From positions 1 to 22,898 of the IMG/VR virus record IMGVR_UViG_3300046698_000017: a stretch of DNA of 22,898 nt; one strand, 5' to 3'. A program made the translations under genes and the position numbers. Shown piece after piece: positions 4,177-10,026 of the stretch. This DNA is from a virus. Below the pieces are notes generated by a model, which was not told where the DNA came from, made no database searches, and worked only from the letters and a program-made list of their open reading frames with translations. Numbering within the stretch: the first letter of the stretch is position 1; the number at the start of each line of letters is the position of its first letter.

Positions 4177-5873
4177 ACCTCCAATCATACGTTGACTTGG
4201 GTTGGTCAGTCTTTCCCGTCAAAGGCCCCGCCTACGCCAAAGACTACACCGACACGAAGCGGCCCCTCGTCGAAACATGGAAGCCTTACCAGTCTCGCAA
4301 GCCTACCCCCGAAGAAGTCACCGACTGGCTGAAACGATACCCGAAAATGTCTCTGGCGGCTCCCACGGGCCCGATCAATGGAATCTTCGTTGTAGACATC
4401 GACTCTAACGATTGGGTGAAAGCGTTTCCTGATGCCGATTTCGGTACGACTTGGAAATCCCATAGCAAGCGCGGCTGTCACTACTTCTATAAGTGGGAAG
4501 ACTGGATGTTTAAAATCCCCAGCACGGGCTCAGAAATCGGAAAGATAAAAGGCTTCGACATTCGCGGTCAAGGCGGATACGTCGTTGTCCCGAACGCACA
4601 GGAACCGGAACGCGGGTGGGACTACGGCCCGGAATCAGGGCCGATTGAAGTCCTGCCGGACTGGTGTAAGAAGTTCCTGATCGAAACTTTCCAGATGAAC
4701 GGAACCAAAAAGAAACCACCCGTCGCTATAACGGAAATAACGGAAGGCAATCGACATCAGGCTTTCCTTTCTCTCACTGGGAAATTGCACAAAATCGCGC
4801 ACATGCCACCGGAAGAAATCCTGCAAATACTCTCTCCCCTCGCAGAAAAGACGGGATTTATGGGAGAACTCCCTGCTCTTATCACCGACGTTGTCACCCG
4901 ATACCCTGTCAATCGTCGGGAAGCCTTGCGCCCTGAATCAATGGAAGCCCTGCTCTCCGAACCTGAACCACCTCTGAAATGGATGATCGAAGGATTATGG
5001 ACGGATCAATCACGCGGGTTTATTGCCGGACATCCCGGCGTAGGCAAAACGTGGATTGCGCTGGATATGCTCTTGTCCTTAGCGACGGGCGGTTTGTGTA
5101 TGGGGAAGTACAAACCCGCCTATAAGGCTCCGTGCCTGCTGATTGAAGAAGAAGCGTCACGCCATAACCTCCAGCGTCGTATCCATGCGCTGGCACGAAG
5201 TCGCGGCCTTGCACCAGCTGACTTGAAATCGCTCCTTCACATTACGCGCCAGTTTGCGAAAATCCCGCAGGATTCCATGAAAATTGTCGAAATCATAAAA
5301 GAGAACGGCATTAAGTTTGTGGTCTTTGACTCCTTGCGTCGGTTTCATTCCGCAAACGAAAACTCATCCAATGAAATGCAGGCCGTTCTCGATTCCTTTG
5401 CCATGATCGGAGTCATGGGGGAATGTTCGGTGCTCCTGATTCATCATCTGTCAAAAGGCGGCAAGGACAACGCCGATAAATCCATCTTCGAGAGGATGCG
5501 GGGCTCTTCGGATTTCTGGGCGTGGCGGGATTGCATCATCGGAGTTGAAGGCGAAGAAGAAGCGGAATTGGCGGTGTGCTCCTTTCAGTTCCGTGACGCG
5601 GAATCACAAGGGTCTGTCCAAGTGCGTCGGTGTGTTGGGGCGTTGTCCGGCGCCATTGCGCTGGAGGCTGTTTCGATGGACGAATCCGAGGACTTTATTT
5701 CCCGCTCTTCTGAAATCATCGCCTTTGTTAAATCACAAATGGGAGGTGCAACACGCAATCAGATTTGCAAGGCCGTAGAAGGCCGAAAACAGGACAATTT
5801 GAAGATGCTCAGGAAGCTGGAAAAATCTGGCAAGCTCGTCAAAAACGGGGCAAATCTTGAGGTTCCCAATTAA
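4161..5873 (+). CDS. Primase-helicase: Prim-Pol domain fused to RepA-like RecA-fold ATPase
   Basis: This 570-residue replication enzyme has an N-terminal bifunctional primase-polymerase domain, visible as GWSVFPVKG (14-22), KRPLVETWKPYQSRKPTPEE (33-52), the metal-binding VVDIDS with D79 and D81, and the GCHYFY His motif around residue 107. The second half is a RecA-like helicase domain with Walker A GHPGVGKT (290-297), Walker B FVVFDSLRRFH near 393 and a sensor HHLSKGGKDN near 433. The last 60 residues look like a winged helix (TRNQICKAVEGRKQDNLKML). This architecture primes and unwinds DNA in phages and mobile elements. GAAGAAGG precedes the ATG at 4161; an in-frame ATG at 4173 overlaps the upstream stop and is an alternative. 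A cluster of GGAACC boxes begins at its 3' end. Confidence 0.85.
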   Translation: MAERMNLQSYVDLGWSVFPVKGPAYAKDYTDTKRPLVETWKPYQSRKPTPEEVTDWLKRYPKMSLAAPTGPINGIFVVDIDSNDWVKAFPDADFGTTWKSHSKRGCHYFYKWEDWMFKIPSTGSEIGKIKGFDIRGQGGYVVVPNAQEPERGWDYGPESGPIEVLPDWCKKFLIETFQMNGTKKKPPVAITEITEGNRHQAFLSLTGKLHKIAHMPPEEILQILSPLAEKTGFMGELPALITDVVTRYPVNRREALRPESMEALLSEPEPPLKWMIEGLWTDQSRGFIAGHPGVGKTWIALDMLLSLATGGLCMGKYKPAYKAPCLLIEEEASRHNLQRRIHALARSRGLAPADLKSLLHITRQFAKIPQDSMKIVEIIKENGIKFVVFDSLRRFHSANENSSNEMQAVLDSFAMIGVMGECSVLLIHHLSKGGKDNADKSIFERMRGSSDFWAWRDCIIGVEGEEEAELAVCSFQFRDAESQGSVQVRRCVGALSGAIALEAVSMDESEDFISRSSEIIAFVKSQMGGATRNQICKAVEGRKQDNLKMLRKLEKSGKLVKNGANLEVPN

Positions 5874-5956
5874 CCGGAACCTCTGGGAACCTCGGAACCT
5901 TAGCAGGTTCCCATGGTGGTTCCCTAATCCCTAAAGGGATTATGGATTACGGAACC
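5861..5956. repeat. Cluster of seven GGAACC/GGTTCC boxes
   Basis: GGTTCCC occurs at 5861, 5906 and 5918. GGAACC occurs at 5876, within GGGAACC at 5885, at 5894 and at 5951. This is seven copies of one hexamer, in both orientations, within 96 bp. The copies at 5885-5924 nest into a two-part hairpin (GGGAACC...GGTTCCC outside, GGAACC-TTAGCA-GGTTCC inside). Two degenerate GGAACT copies follow at 5975 and 5985. Placement immediately behind the primase-helicase suggests an origin or repressor-binding cluster, by analogy only. Confidence 0.6.
5926..5943 (+). promoter_or_regulatory. Hairpin covering a ribosome binding site and start
   Basis: TAATCCC-TAAA-GGGATTA (5925-5942) is a perfect 7-bp hairpin. 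Its 3' arm contains the AAAGGG-type ribosome binding site and the A of the ATG at 5942, so folding would hide the start of the following short ORF. Confidence 0.4.
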
Positions 5957-6028
5957 TCCATTCCTTTGGACGCCGGAACTTGGAGGAACTACAGCGTGGA
6001 AATTGAGCAATGGATAGAACGCAAATGA
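5942..6028 (+). CDS. Possible 28-residue protein
   Basis: This ORF starts MDYGTSIPLDAGTWRNYSVE and ends IEQWIERK. AAAGGG lies five bases before the ATG. The composition is ordinary (no low-complexity or shadow signature) and the C-terminal half would form an amphipathic helix. It lies in a 308-base stretch between the primase-helicase and the late genes. I do not recognise it, and it is short enough to be fortuitous. Confidence 0.35.
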   Translation: MDYGTSIPLDAGTWRNYSVEIEQWIERK

Positions 6029-6065
6029 TCTATGGGGATTGACCCAGAAAGTCGGGGGGTGTTAA

Positions 6066-6134
6066 ATGAAGCCTAAACGTGTGTGGTGCGCGGCCTGCCG
6101 GACCTGGCACAAACCGCCGAAGTGTCGACCATAG
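6066..6134 (+). CDS. 22-residue zinc-knuckle mini-protein
   Basis: The ORF encodes MKPKRVWCAACRTWHKPPKC followed by RP. CxxC, then His and Cys, make a complete CCHC-type metal site in a basic peptide. GGGGGGT is placed six bases before the ATG. The Cys/His spacing is unlikely in random sequence and matches the theme of tiny zinc-binding proteins across this genome. It would most simply bind nucleic acid; function unknown. Confidence 0.45.
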   Translation: MKPKRVWCAACRTWHKPPKCRP

Positions 6135-6144
6135 AGGCGTGGGC

Positions 6145-6173
6145 TTGACATTTACGCAAATGGGGGGTAGACT
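6145..6173 (+). promoter_or_regulatory. Promoter at the head of the late/structural block
   Basis: TTGACA (6145-6150), a 17-bp spacer and TAGACT (6168-6173) form a sigma-70-like promoter. The next ATG is at 6182, nine bases after the -10, so the first late gene may be translated from a leaderless message. No well-spaced Shine-Dalgarno is present. Confidence 0.6.
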
Positions 6174-6181
6174 CTCAGCGC

Positions 6182-6508
6182 ATGGGATATCTCCCCGCCG
6201 TAGCTGAGCCGTCCGCTGTGGTTGCCCCCGAAACAATCGGGCTCCCGTTCTCGTCGTTTCTGCAGGCCGCCACATACGACGCAGCGAACTATTCGCTGAC
6301 GCTGGATTTCAAGAGCGGCCATCAGATCGTCCACCGCTTCGTGTATCCGATGGTCTGGCAGCAGTTCAAAGAACATCCGTCTCCGGGGTCGTTCTACGGC
6401 AAATCCATCAGAGGCAAATATCCGTCGATAACATTCCATCAGCCGCTGAAAGTCTCGGCCTTGACCAAGGCCATGAAAGAACATAGGGGGAAACATGCCG
6501 CAAATTAG
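6182..6508 (+). CDS. KTSC-domain small protein
   Basis: This 108-residue protein has a region at about residues 24-85 that matches the KTSC domain pattern as I know it: SSFLQAATYDAANYSLTLDF, then a SGHQIVHRFVYP strand, a VWQQFKEHPSPGSFYGKSI turn and IRGKYP. KTSC domains are small phage and bacterial modules, sometimes fused to lysyl-tRNA synthetases or nucleases, with no settled function. The ATG at 6182 is the only sensible start and lies right behind a promoter. The C-terminus is basic and overlaps the next gene by 14 bases. Confidence 0.65.
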   Translation: MGYLPAVAEPSAVVAPETIGLPFSSFLQAATYDAANYSLTLDFKSGHQIVHRFVYPMVWQQFKEHPSPGSFYGKSIRGKYPSITFHQPLKVSALTKAMKEHRGKHAAN

Positions 6509-6821
6509 TGGCAAGCCGTTGCCGGTCAGGCCCATCATTGATGCCGGGATGCCGAAGAATATCAGTGCCGTCGATAAAGCAAAGCTCGAAAAGAAATGGG
6601 ACGATGCCGCCGAAGCCCGGCGCGTGGCCGTCGAGAACGAAACGAAGACCCCCACGGCCTGCACTCGCGCACTGCGTTTTGAGCTTTGGCAGTTCGGACA
6701 CCTCTGGAACGCCTACTATTTCCAAGGCAAGAAAATGGTCCCGCTGTTGCCGTCGCCGTCCCTGCTCTCGTCCGCGATGGGGGCCGTTGATGACGCGATG
6801 GCACAGTACACAAGCCGATGA
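6495..6821 (+). CDS. Protein of unknown function in the late operon
   Basis: This 108-residue, mostly helical protein starts MPQISGKPLPVRPIIDAGMP. A charged helix follows (AKLEKKWDDAAEARRVAVEN), then an aromatic stretch (FELWQFGHLWNAYYFQGKKM) and an Ala/Met-rich end. AGGGGG lies seven bases before the ATG. It overlaps both neighbours, so it is embedded in a coupled operon just before the packaging genes. No membrane segment or signal peptide is seen, and I do not recognise the family. Confidence 0.6.
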   Translation: MPQISGKPLPVRPIIDAGMPKNISAVDKAKLEKKWDDAAEARRVAVENETKTPTACTRALRFELWQFGHLWNAYYFQGKKMVPLLPSPSLLSSAMGAVDDAMAQYTSR

Positions 6822-7147
6822 ACTGGATTGTACGGCTGGGCCTATGGTGGGAAGATTCAAATGTCAAAAAGTCTGAATTTGATAAAGCTCTAAAAGTTCA
6901 TAGCGAAAGCCATGGATTCTACGAAGATCATTTATCCCGCCATGATGTCGATCTGAAATTCCTACAGGATCGCACTCAAACTCTGGAAACTGGCCTAGAA
7001 TCAATCAAAGAGACACAAAAAGCTCCTAGTGCCGCTTTGAAAGAGATCGCCCTTTTAAAGGCCCGTATGGATCGGTTGGAGCTGTACACCGGCCTCAAGC
7101 GTGAACCCGTGGCCGTGACGTTGCCGGGAGAGGCGAGGATATCGTGA
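6818..7147 (+). CDS. Short coiled-coil protein with hydrophobic N-terminus
   Basis: This 109-residue protein starts MNWIVRLGLWWEDSNVKKSE. A long helical region at about residues 35-92 has leucine heptads (KFLQDRTQTLETGLESIKET and LKEIALLKARMDRLELYTGL). The N-terminal ten residues could touch a membrane but are too short to span it. Start and stop overlap upstream (ATGA) without a clear Shine-Dalgarno, so it depends on coupling. The central part is more A/T-rich than its neighbours. Lysis spanins and head-completion factors can look like this, but nothing specific supports either. Confidence 0.6.
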   Translation: MNWIVRLGLWWEDSNVKKSEFDKALKVHSESHGFYEDHLSRHDVDLKFLQDRTQTLETGLESIKETQKAPSAALKEIALLKARMDRLELYTGLKREPVAVTLPGEARIS

Positions 7148-7551
7148 ACGACACTCCCGCCGTTGCCGTGGTCTTTGACGCTCCGGCCGTAACGCCGAAG
7201 GTTCAGGCGCACTGGTATCACTACGTCGCGGCGTTCTTGTGGAACCTGTACCGGAAGCCGATGGTCATTCGCAAACAACGCCAGCTGAAGATGATCTTCG
7301 AGCGCGTGAAGACGGACATGGCACAAACGCTTCTCCCGGTTCTGTGGGACAAGCGGCATGATTGCACGGACTGTTTCAATGCGTACATGGCGCTCAAGCC
7401 GCAAATATTTCTATCGCAGATTGAAATGATTTTACGCCGGATGCAATGCGAACAACACGCGATGGTTTATCGTGCGTTCTTGTCGGCGCATATGTCGGAC
7501 TTTCACGAGTCCGAAGAGTTGGCCTCTTGGATCAACGGATTTGTGAGATGA
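7144..7551 (+). CDS. Protein of unknown function, GTG start
   Basis: This 135-residue protein starts at GTG 7144, which overlaps the previous stop and follows a GGCGAGGAT element. It has an acidic lead, an aromatic helix (HWYHYVAAFLWNLYRKP), a basic segment (MVIRKQRQLKMIFERVK) and a Cys pair CTDC. The aromatic helix is amphipathic rather than a clean membrane span. The stop overlaps the next ATG (ATGA). No family recognised. Confidence 0.6.
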   Translation: MNDTPAVAVVFDAPAVTPKVQAHWYHYVAAFLWNLYRKPMVIRKQRQLKMIFERVKTDMAQTLLPVLWDKRHDCTDCFNAYMALKPQIFLSQIEMILRRMQCEQHAMVYRAFLSAHMSDFHESEELASWINGFVR

Positions 7552-7727
7552 ACACTGACTGTCGCTGGTGCGGGAAGAAGTGCAACGAAGGCCAGACGAT
7601 TTGCGGATTGTCGGTCGTGCGGATTGGCCCCGGCAATCAGGCGTCGCCGTGCGGGATCAATTTGGTTTATCACGTTTCGTGCTGGCTTGAGATGATGCCG
7701 AAGAAAATGAAACTGGTTACATCGTGA
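7548..7727 (+). CDS. Small Cys-rich protein
   Basis: This 59-residue protein starts MNTDCRWCGKKCNEGQTICG and has further CGINLVYHVSCW. The CxxCxxxC knuckle followed by Cys, His and Cys suggests two metal sites or one treble-clef-like site. I chose the ATG at 7548 because it overlaps the preceding stop as ATGA; a longer in-frame start at 7446 only reads through the neighbouring gene. The C-terminus (MMPKKMKLVTS) overlaps the GTG of the next gene. It may act beside the terminase, but only position suggests this. Confidence 0.55.
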   Translation: MNTDCRWCGKKCNEGQTICGLSVVRIGPGNQASPCGINLVYHVSCWLEMMPKKMKLVTS

Positions 7728-8110
7728 ATGAACAGGCGAAAAACAGTAACTTGTGGCAACCGGGACATTCTGGAAATCCCGCAGGGCGTCCTCCAGGTAG
7801 TAAGGACAAAAAATGGGCCAGTCTCGACTACTGGTTTTCGCTGGTTGAAAATGAATGGTCGGAAATTAAGCCCGAAACGCGTGTACGAGTTGCTATCGAA
7901 GCATGGAAAGCTTTAATCGCCCGGAAGCAGTTCTCACTTACTCCCGAGGAATCGGTAGCCAACACCGAAGCGACAATGAAAATGTTGAAAATGTTGCAAG
8001 AGGTGGGGCGTGGAAATAACGCTGGAATTAGTGCAGGCGGCGATCCGGCTGGCGTGGAAGACGGGCGACTTGCGGCACAAACTCCTCCGGCCCCAGCACC
8101 AGGCTTATGA
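7724..8110 (+). CDS. Putative small terminase subunit (DUF5681-like)
   Basis: This 128-residue protein starts at GTG 7724 (GTGA overlap with the previous stop). Its N-terminal motif WQPGHSGNPAGRPPGSKDK at residues 11-29 is the hallmark of DUF5681-type proteins, which commonly lie directly before large terminases and are taken as DNA-recognition subunits. A helical middle (ETRVRVAIEAWKALIARKQF) and a Gly/Ala/Pro-rich end follow. The 3' end overlaps the large terminase by 101 bases in another frame, which explains its low-complexity C-terminus. Codon use in the first two thirds is more A/T-rich than in the flanking genes, hinting at a different origin. Confidence 0.65.
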   Translation: MNEQAKNSNLWQPGHSGNPAGRPPGSKDKKWASLDYWFSLVENEWSEIKPETRVRVAIEAWKALIARKQFSLTPEESVANTEATMKMLKMLQEVGRGNNAGISAGGDPAGVEDGRLAAQTPPAPAPGL

Positions 8111-9500
8111 ACAGTTTTATCGACCAAGACCATCACGGAAGTTCGTCATGGTCGCGGGGCGACGGTGTCGAAAGTCCACGCTCCTGCTCATCCTCCACGC
8201 TGAAACCTGTATTCGCACCGCAGGAGTGCAAACGGCGTACGTGGCACCCGTTGAGACGGGGCTTGCTGATTATATCGAGCCTATCATTGGGGTTGTCTTT
8301 GCTGATTGTCCTCTCGACCTTCTTCCGAAGTTTCGAGACCGTACCTTGGTTTTTCCCAACGGCTCTCGGGTTGTGTTTAACGGCTGTAATATGCGGCAGT
8401 ATCGGTATATGCGTGGGCAGAAGCTCGCGCTCGCGACTGTCGATGAGATGGCGGAAGTAGATGACCTCGAGGGGGCCGTCGATGATGTGCTTTTCCCAGC
8501 CGTTTGGGATTCGCACGGAGAGATGGTTTTATCTGGCACTCCCCCAGTCGTCCCCAGCCCTGACCATCCGGTTATGCGCTACGTTGACACGGCTAAACAA
8601 ACTGACTCCTATTGGCATGCGACTGTATATGACGCTGGTTACTCTGAGAGCGAAATTGCAGAGGCAATGCGGGAGGTCGGCATAGATGGCAAAGACTCGA
8701 CGCGGTTCAAGCGGGAGTTCATGGGGGAATTCATCCGCGACGAATCCGCCGTCATCGTCCCGGAGTTTCGAGCAGATGTGCACGTGCGGAGTGTGCCGCG
8801 TCCCGTCTACTATTCCGAGCTGTACAAAGCCTCGGGGGCCGATCTCGGCGTCAGTGACAAGACTGTCGCGCTCTTTGCGTACTGCGATTTCCCGAAAAGT
8901 TGCGTCGTCATCCAGCGTGAGTTCGTGCTTACTGGCGTTGACGTTCGCACTGACATCTTCGCCGATCATTACCGATCCGCCGTCCGTGACCTGGGGTGGG
9001 ACATCAACGCAAGCCGCGTTCAGCACTGGTCGGACAATTCCAACCTCATGCTTCTCAACGATCTCTCGCAGTTGCACGACATCCACATCAACCCGACGGA
9101 CAAAGAGCAGAAGGCCGAATGGTTAAACAAGGTTCGCATCCTGTTCGGGCAGGGTCGGATTCTCATCGATCCGTCGTGCAAACTGCTGATTTCCACTTTA
9201 CATGGGGCGTTCTGGAAGGATGCGCTGAAGAAGGATTACGGGCGGTCGGTGGCGTTGGGGCACATGGATGCTCTGGACGCGCTCATCTATCTGGTGCGAA
9301 ACATTCGCACGGAAGTAAATCCTTTTCCGCTCAACTACGATTTATCGCGGGGCGTGATATTCGACGGCAAGGAGTTCACGTATCCGCCGGACTGGAACAC
9401 GCGTCCGCATACGCAGGAGGGCCGCGTGCTTGAGCGGGTGTTCGGTAAATCGCGGTTCGGAATGCGTCCGAAAGATGCGTTGCCTATGGGAGGTCTATGA
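8010..9500 (+). CDS. Large terminase subunit (DNA-packaging ATPase/nuclease)
   Basis: This 496-residue protein pumps DNA into the prohead and cuts the concatemer. An adenine-binding LRPQHQAYEQF precedes Walker A AGRRCRKST (49-57). Walker B is LALATVDEMAEV with D145/E146, and the coupling motif SGTPP is at 175-179. The nuclease domain opens with SGADLGVSD (acidic D278), has WSDN mid-domain and closes near HMDALDALIYLVR. All are in the expected terminase order. I chose GTG 8010 because GAGGTGGGG precedes it and the adenine motif needs this N-terminus. The P-loop carries Arg where Gly normally precedes the Lys. It overlaps the TerS-like gene by 101 bases and the next gene by four. Confidence 0.85.
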   Translation: MEITLELVQAAIRLAWKTGDLRHKLLRPQHQAYEQFYRPRPSRKFVMVAGRRCRKSTLLLILHAETCIRTAGVQTAYVAPVETGLADYIEPIIGVVFADCPLDLLPKFRDRTLVFPNGSRVVFNGCNMRQYRYMRGQKLALATVDEMAEVDDLEGAVDDVLFPAVWDSHGEMVLSGTPPVVPSPDHPVMRYVDTAKQTDSYWHATVYDAGYSESEIAEAMREVGIDGKDSTRFKREFMGEFIRDESAVIVPEFRADVHVRSVPRPVYYSELYKASGADLGVSDKTVALFAYCDFPKSCVVIQREFVLTGVDVRTDIFADHYRSAVRDLGWDINASRVQHWSDNSNLMLLNDLSQLHDIHINPTDKEQKAEWLNKVRILFGQGRILIDPSCKLLISTLHGAFWKDALKKDYGRSVALGHMDALDALIYLVRNIRTEVNPFPLNYDLSRGVIFDGKEFTYPPDWNTRPHTQEGRVLERVFGKSRFGMRPKDALPMGGL

Positions 9501-9718
9501 GCATTTTCAAGCACGAAGACAAGAAGACGCACAACGAATCAACGGACGCGGCTGTCCCGACTCCCGCCGCGAAACATTATCAGCTTCTGGGGCGGTGTAT
9601 TAACTGCCGGAAGGAAGCCCCTCTCTATTTTGAGTTTGGCAAGCGGATACAATGGGCGGCGATCAAGAAGGTCTGCGGAATTTGCGGCATAGATGCCGGA
9701 TGGGTGGCAAGCGAATGA
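9497..9718 (+). CDS. Small zinc-ribbon protein
   Basis: This 73-residue protein has a polar N-terminus (MSIFKHEDKKTHNES) and a four-Cys ribbon: CINC near residue 34 and CGIC near residue 60, separated by a strand-rich APLYFEFGKRIQW. This is the layout of a compact rubredoxin-like zinc ribbon. The ATG overlaps the terminase stop (ATGA), and its own stop overlaps the next ATG. Its place between terminase and portal suggests an accessory role in packaging or assembly, by position only. Confidence 0.6.
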   Translation: MSIFKHEDKKTHNESTDAAVPTPAAKHYQLLGRCINCRKEAPLYFEFGKRIQWAAIKKVCGICGIDAGWVASE

Positions 9719-10026
9719 ATTTGAGCAGAGCGTTCAGGCGTAAGGGTTCGCAAGTATCGGTGGCTGCCTCGCGACCGATGATTCACGAATCTTTAAAGAG
9801 AAAAACGGGTTATGGCGACGAGTATGCGCATACGAAGCGTCGGAATCCCTACCTGCTCGAAACTTTTGATTGGTTATACATTGCAAAGCGTCAACTCCTA
9901 GTAATGGCCGAAATGCTTAAGGTTTACAGGATGTTTTTGGTGGCTGGCGCGTCGTTCGGTGTTCCGTACTTTCCTGAGATTAATATAGCCAAAAATGCAC
10001 TGGATAAATTTAGGAGTACGTTATGA
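9715..10026 (+). CDS. Protein of unknown function before portal
   Basis: This 103-residue protein starts MNLSRAFRRKGSQVSVAASR. I chose ATG 9715 because it overlaps the previous stop (ATGA); the in-frame ATG at 9652 would read through the zinc-ribbon gene. It has a basic N-terminus, a central NPYLLETFDWLYIAKRQLLV and a hydrophobic MFLVAGASFGVPYFPEINI that is too polar to be a firm membrane span. Base composition is clearly more A/T-rich than in the flanking terminase and portal genes. It overlaps the portal start. No family recognised. Confidence 0.55.
   Translation: MNLSRAFRRKGSQVSVAASRPMIHESLKRKTGYGDEYAHTKRRNPYLLETFDWLYIAKRQLLVMAEMLKVYRMFLVAGASFGVPYFPEINIAKNALDKFRSTL

Noticed and set aside
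6508-6876. 122-codon plus-strand ORF in another frame
   Set aside because: It covers the better-placed genes at 6495 and 6818 and has an Arg/Ser/Pro shadow composition.
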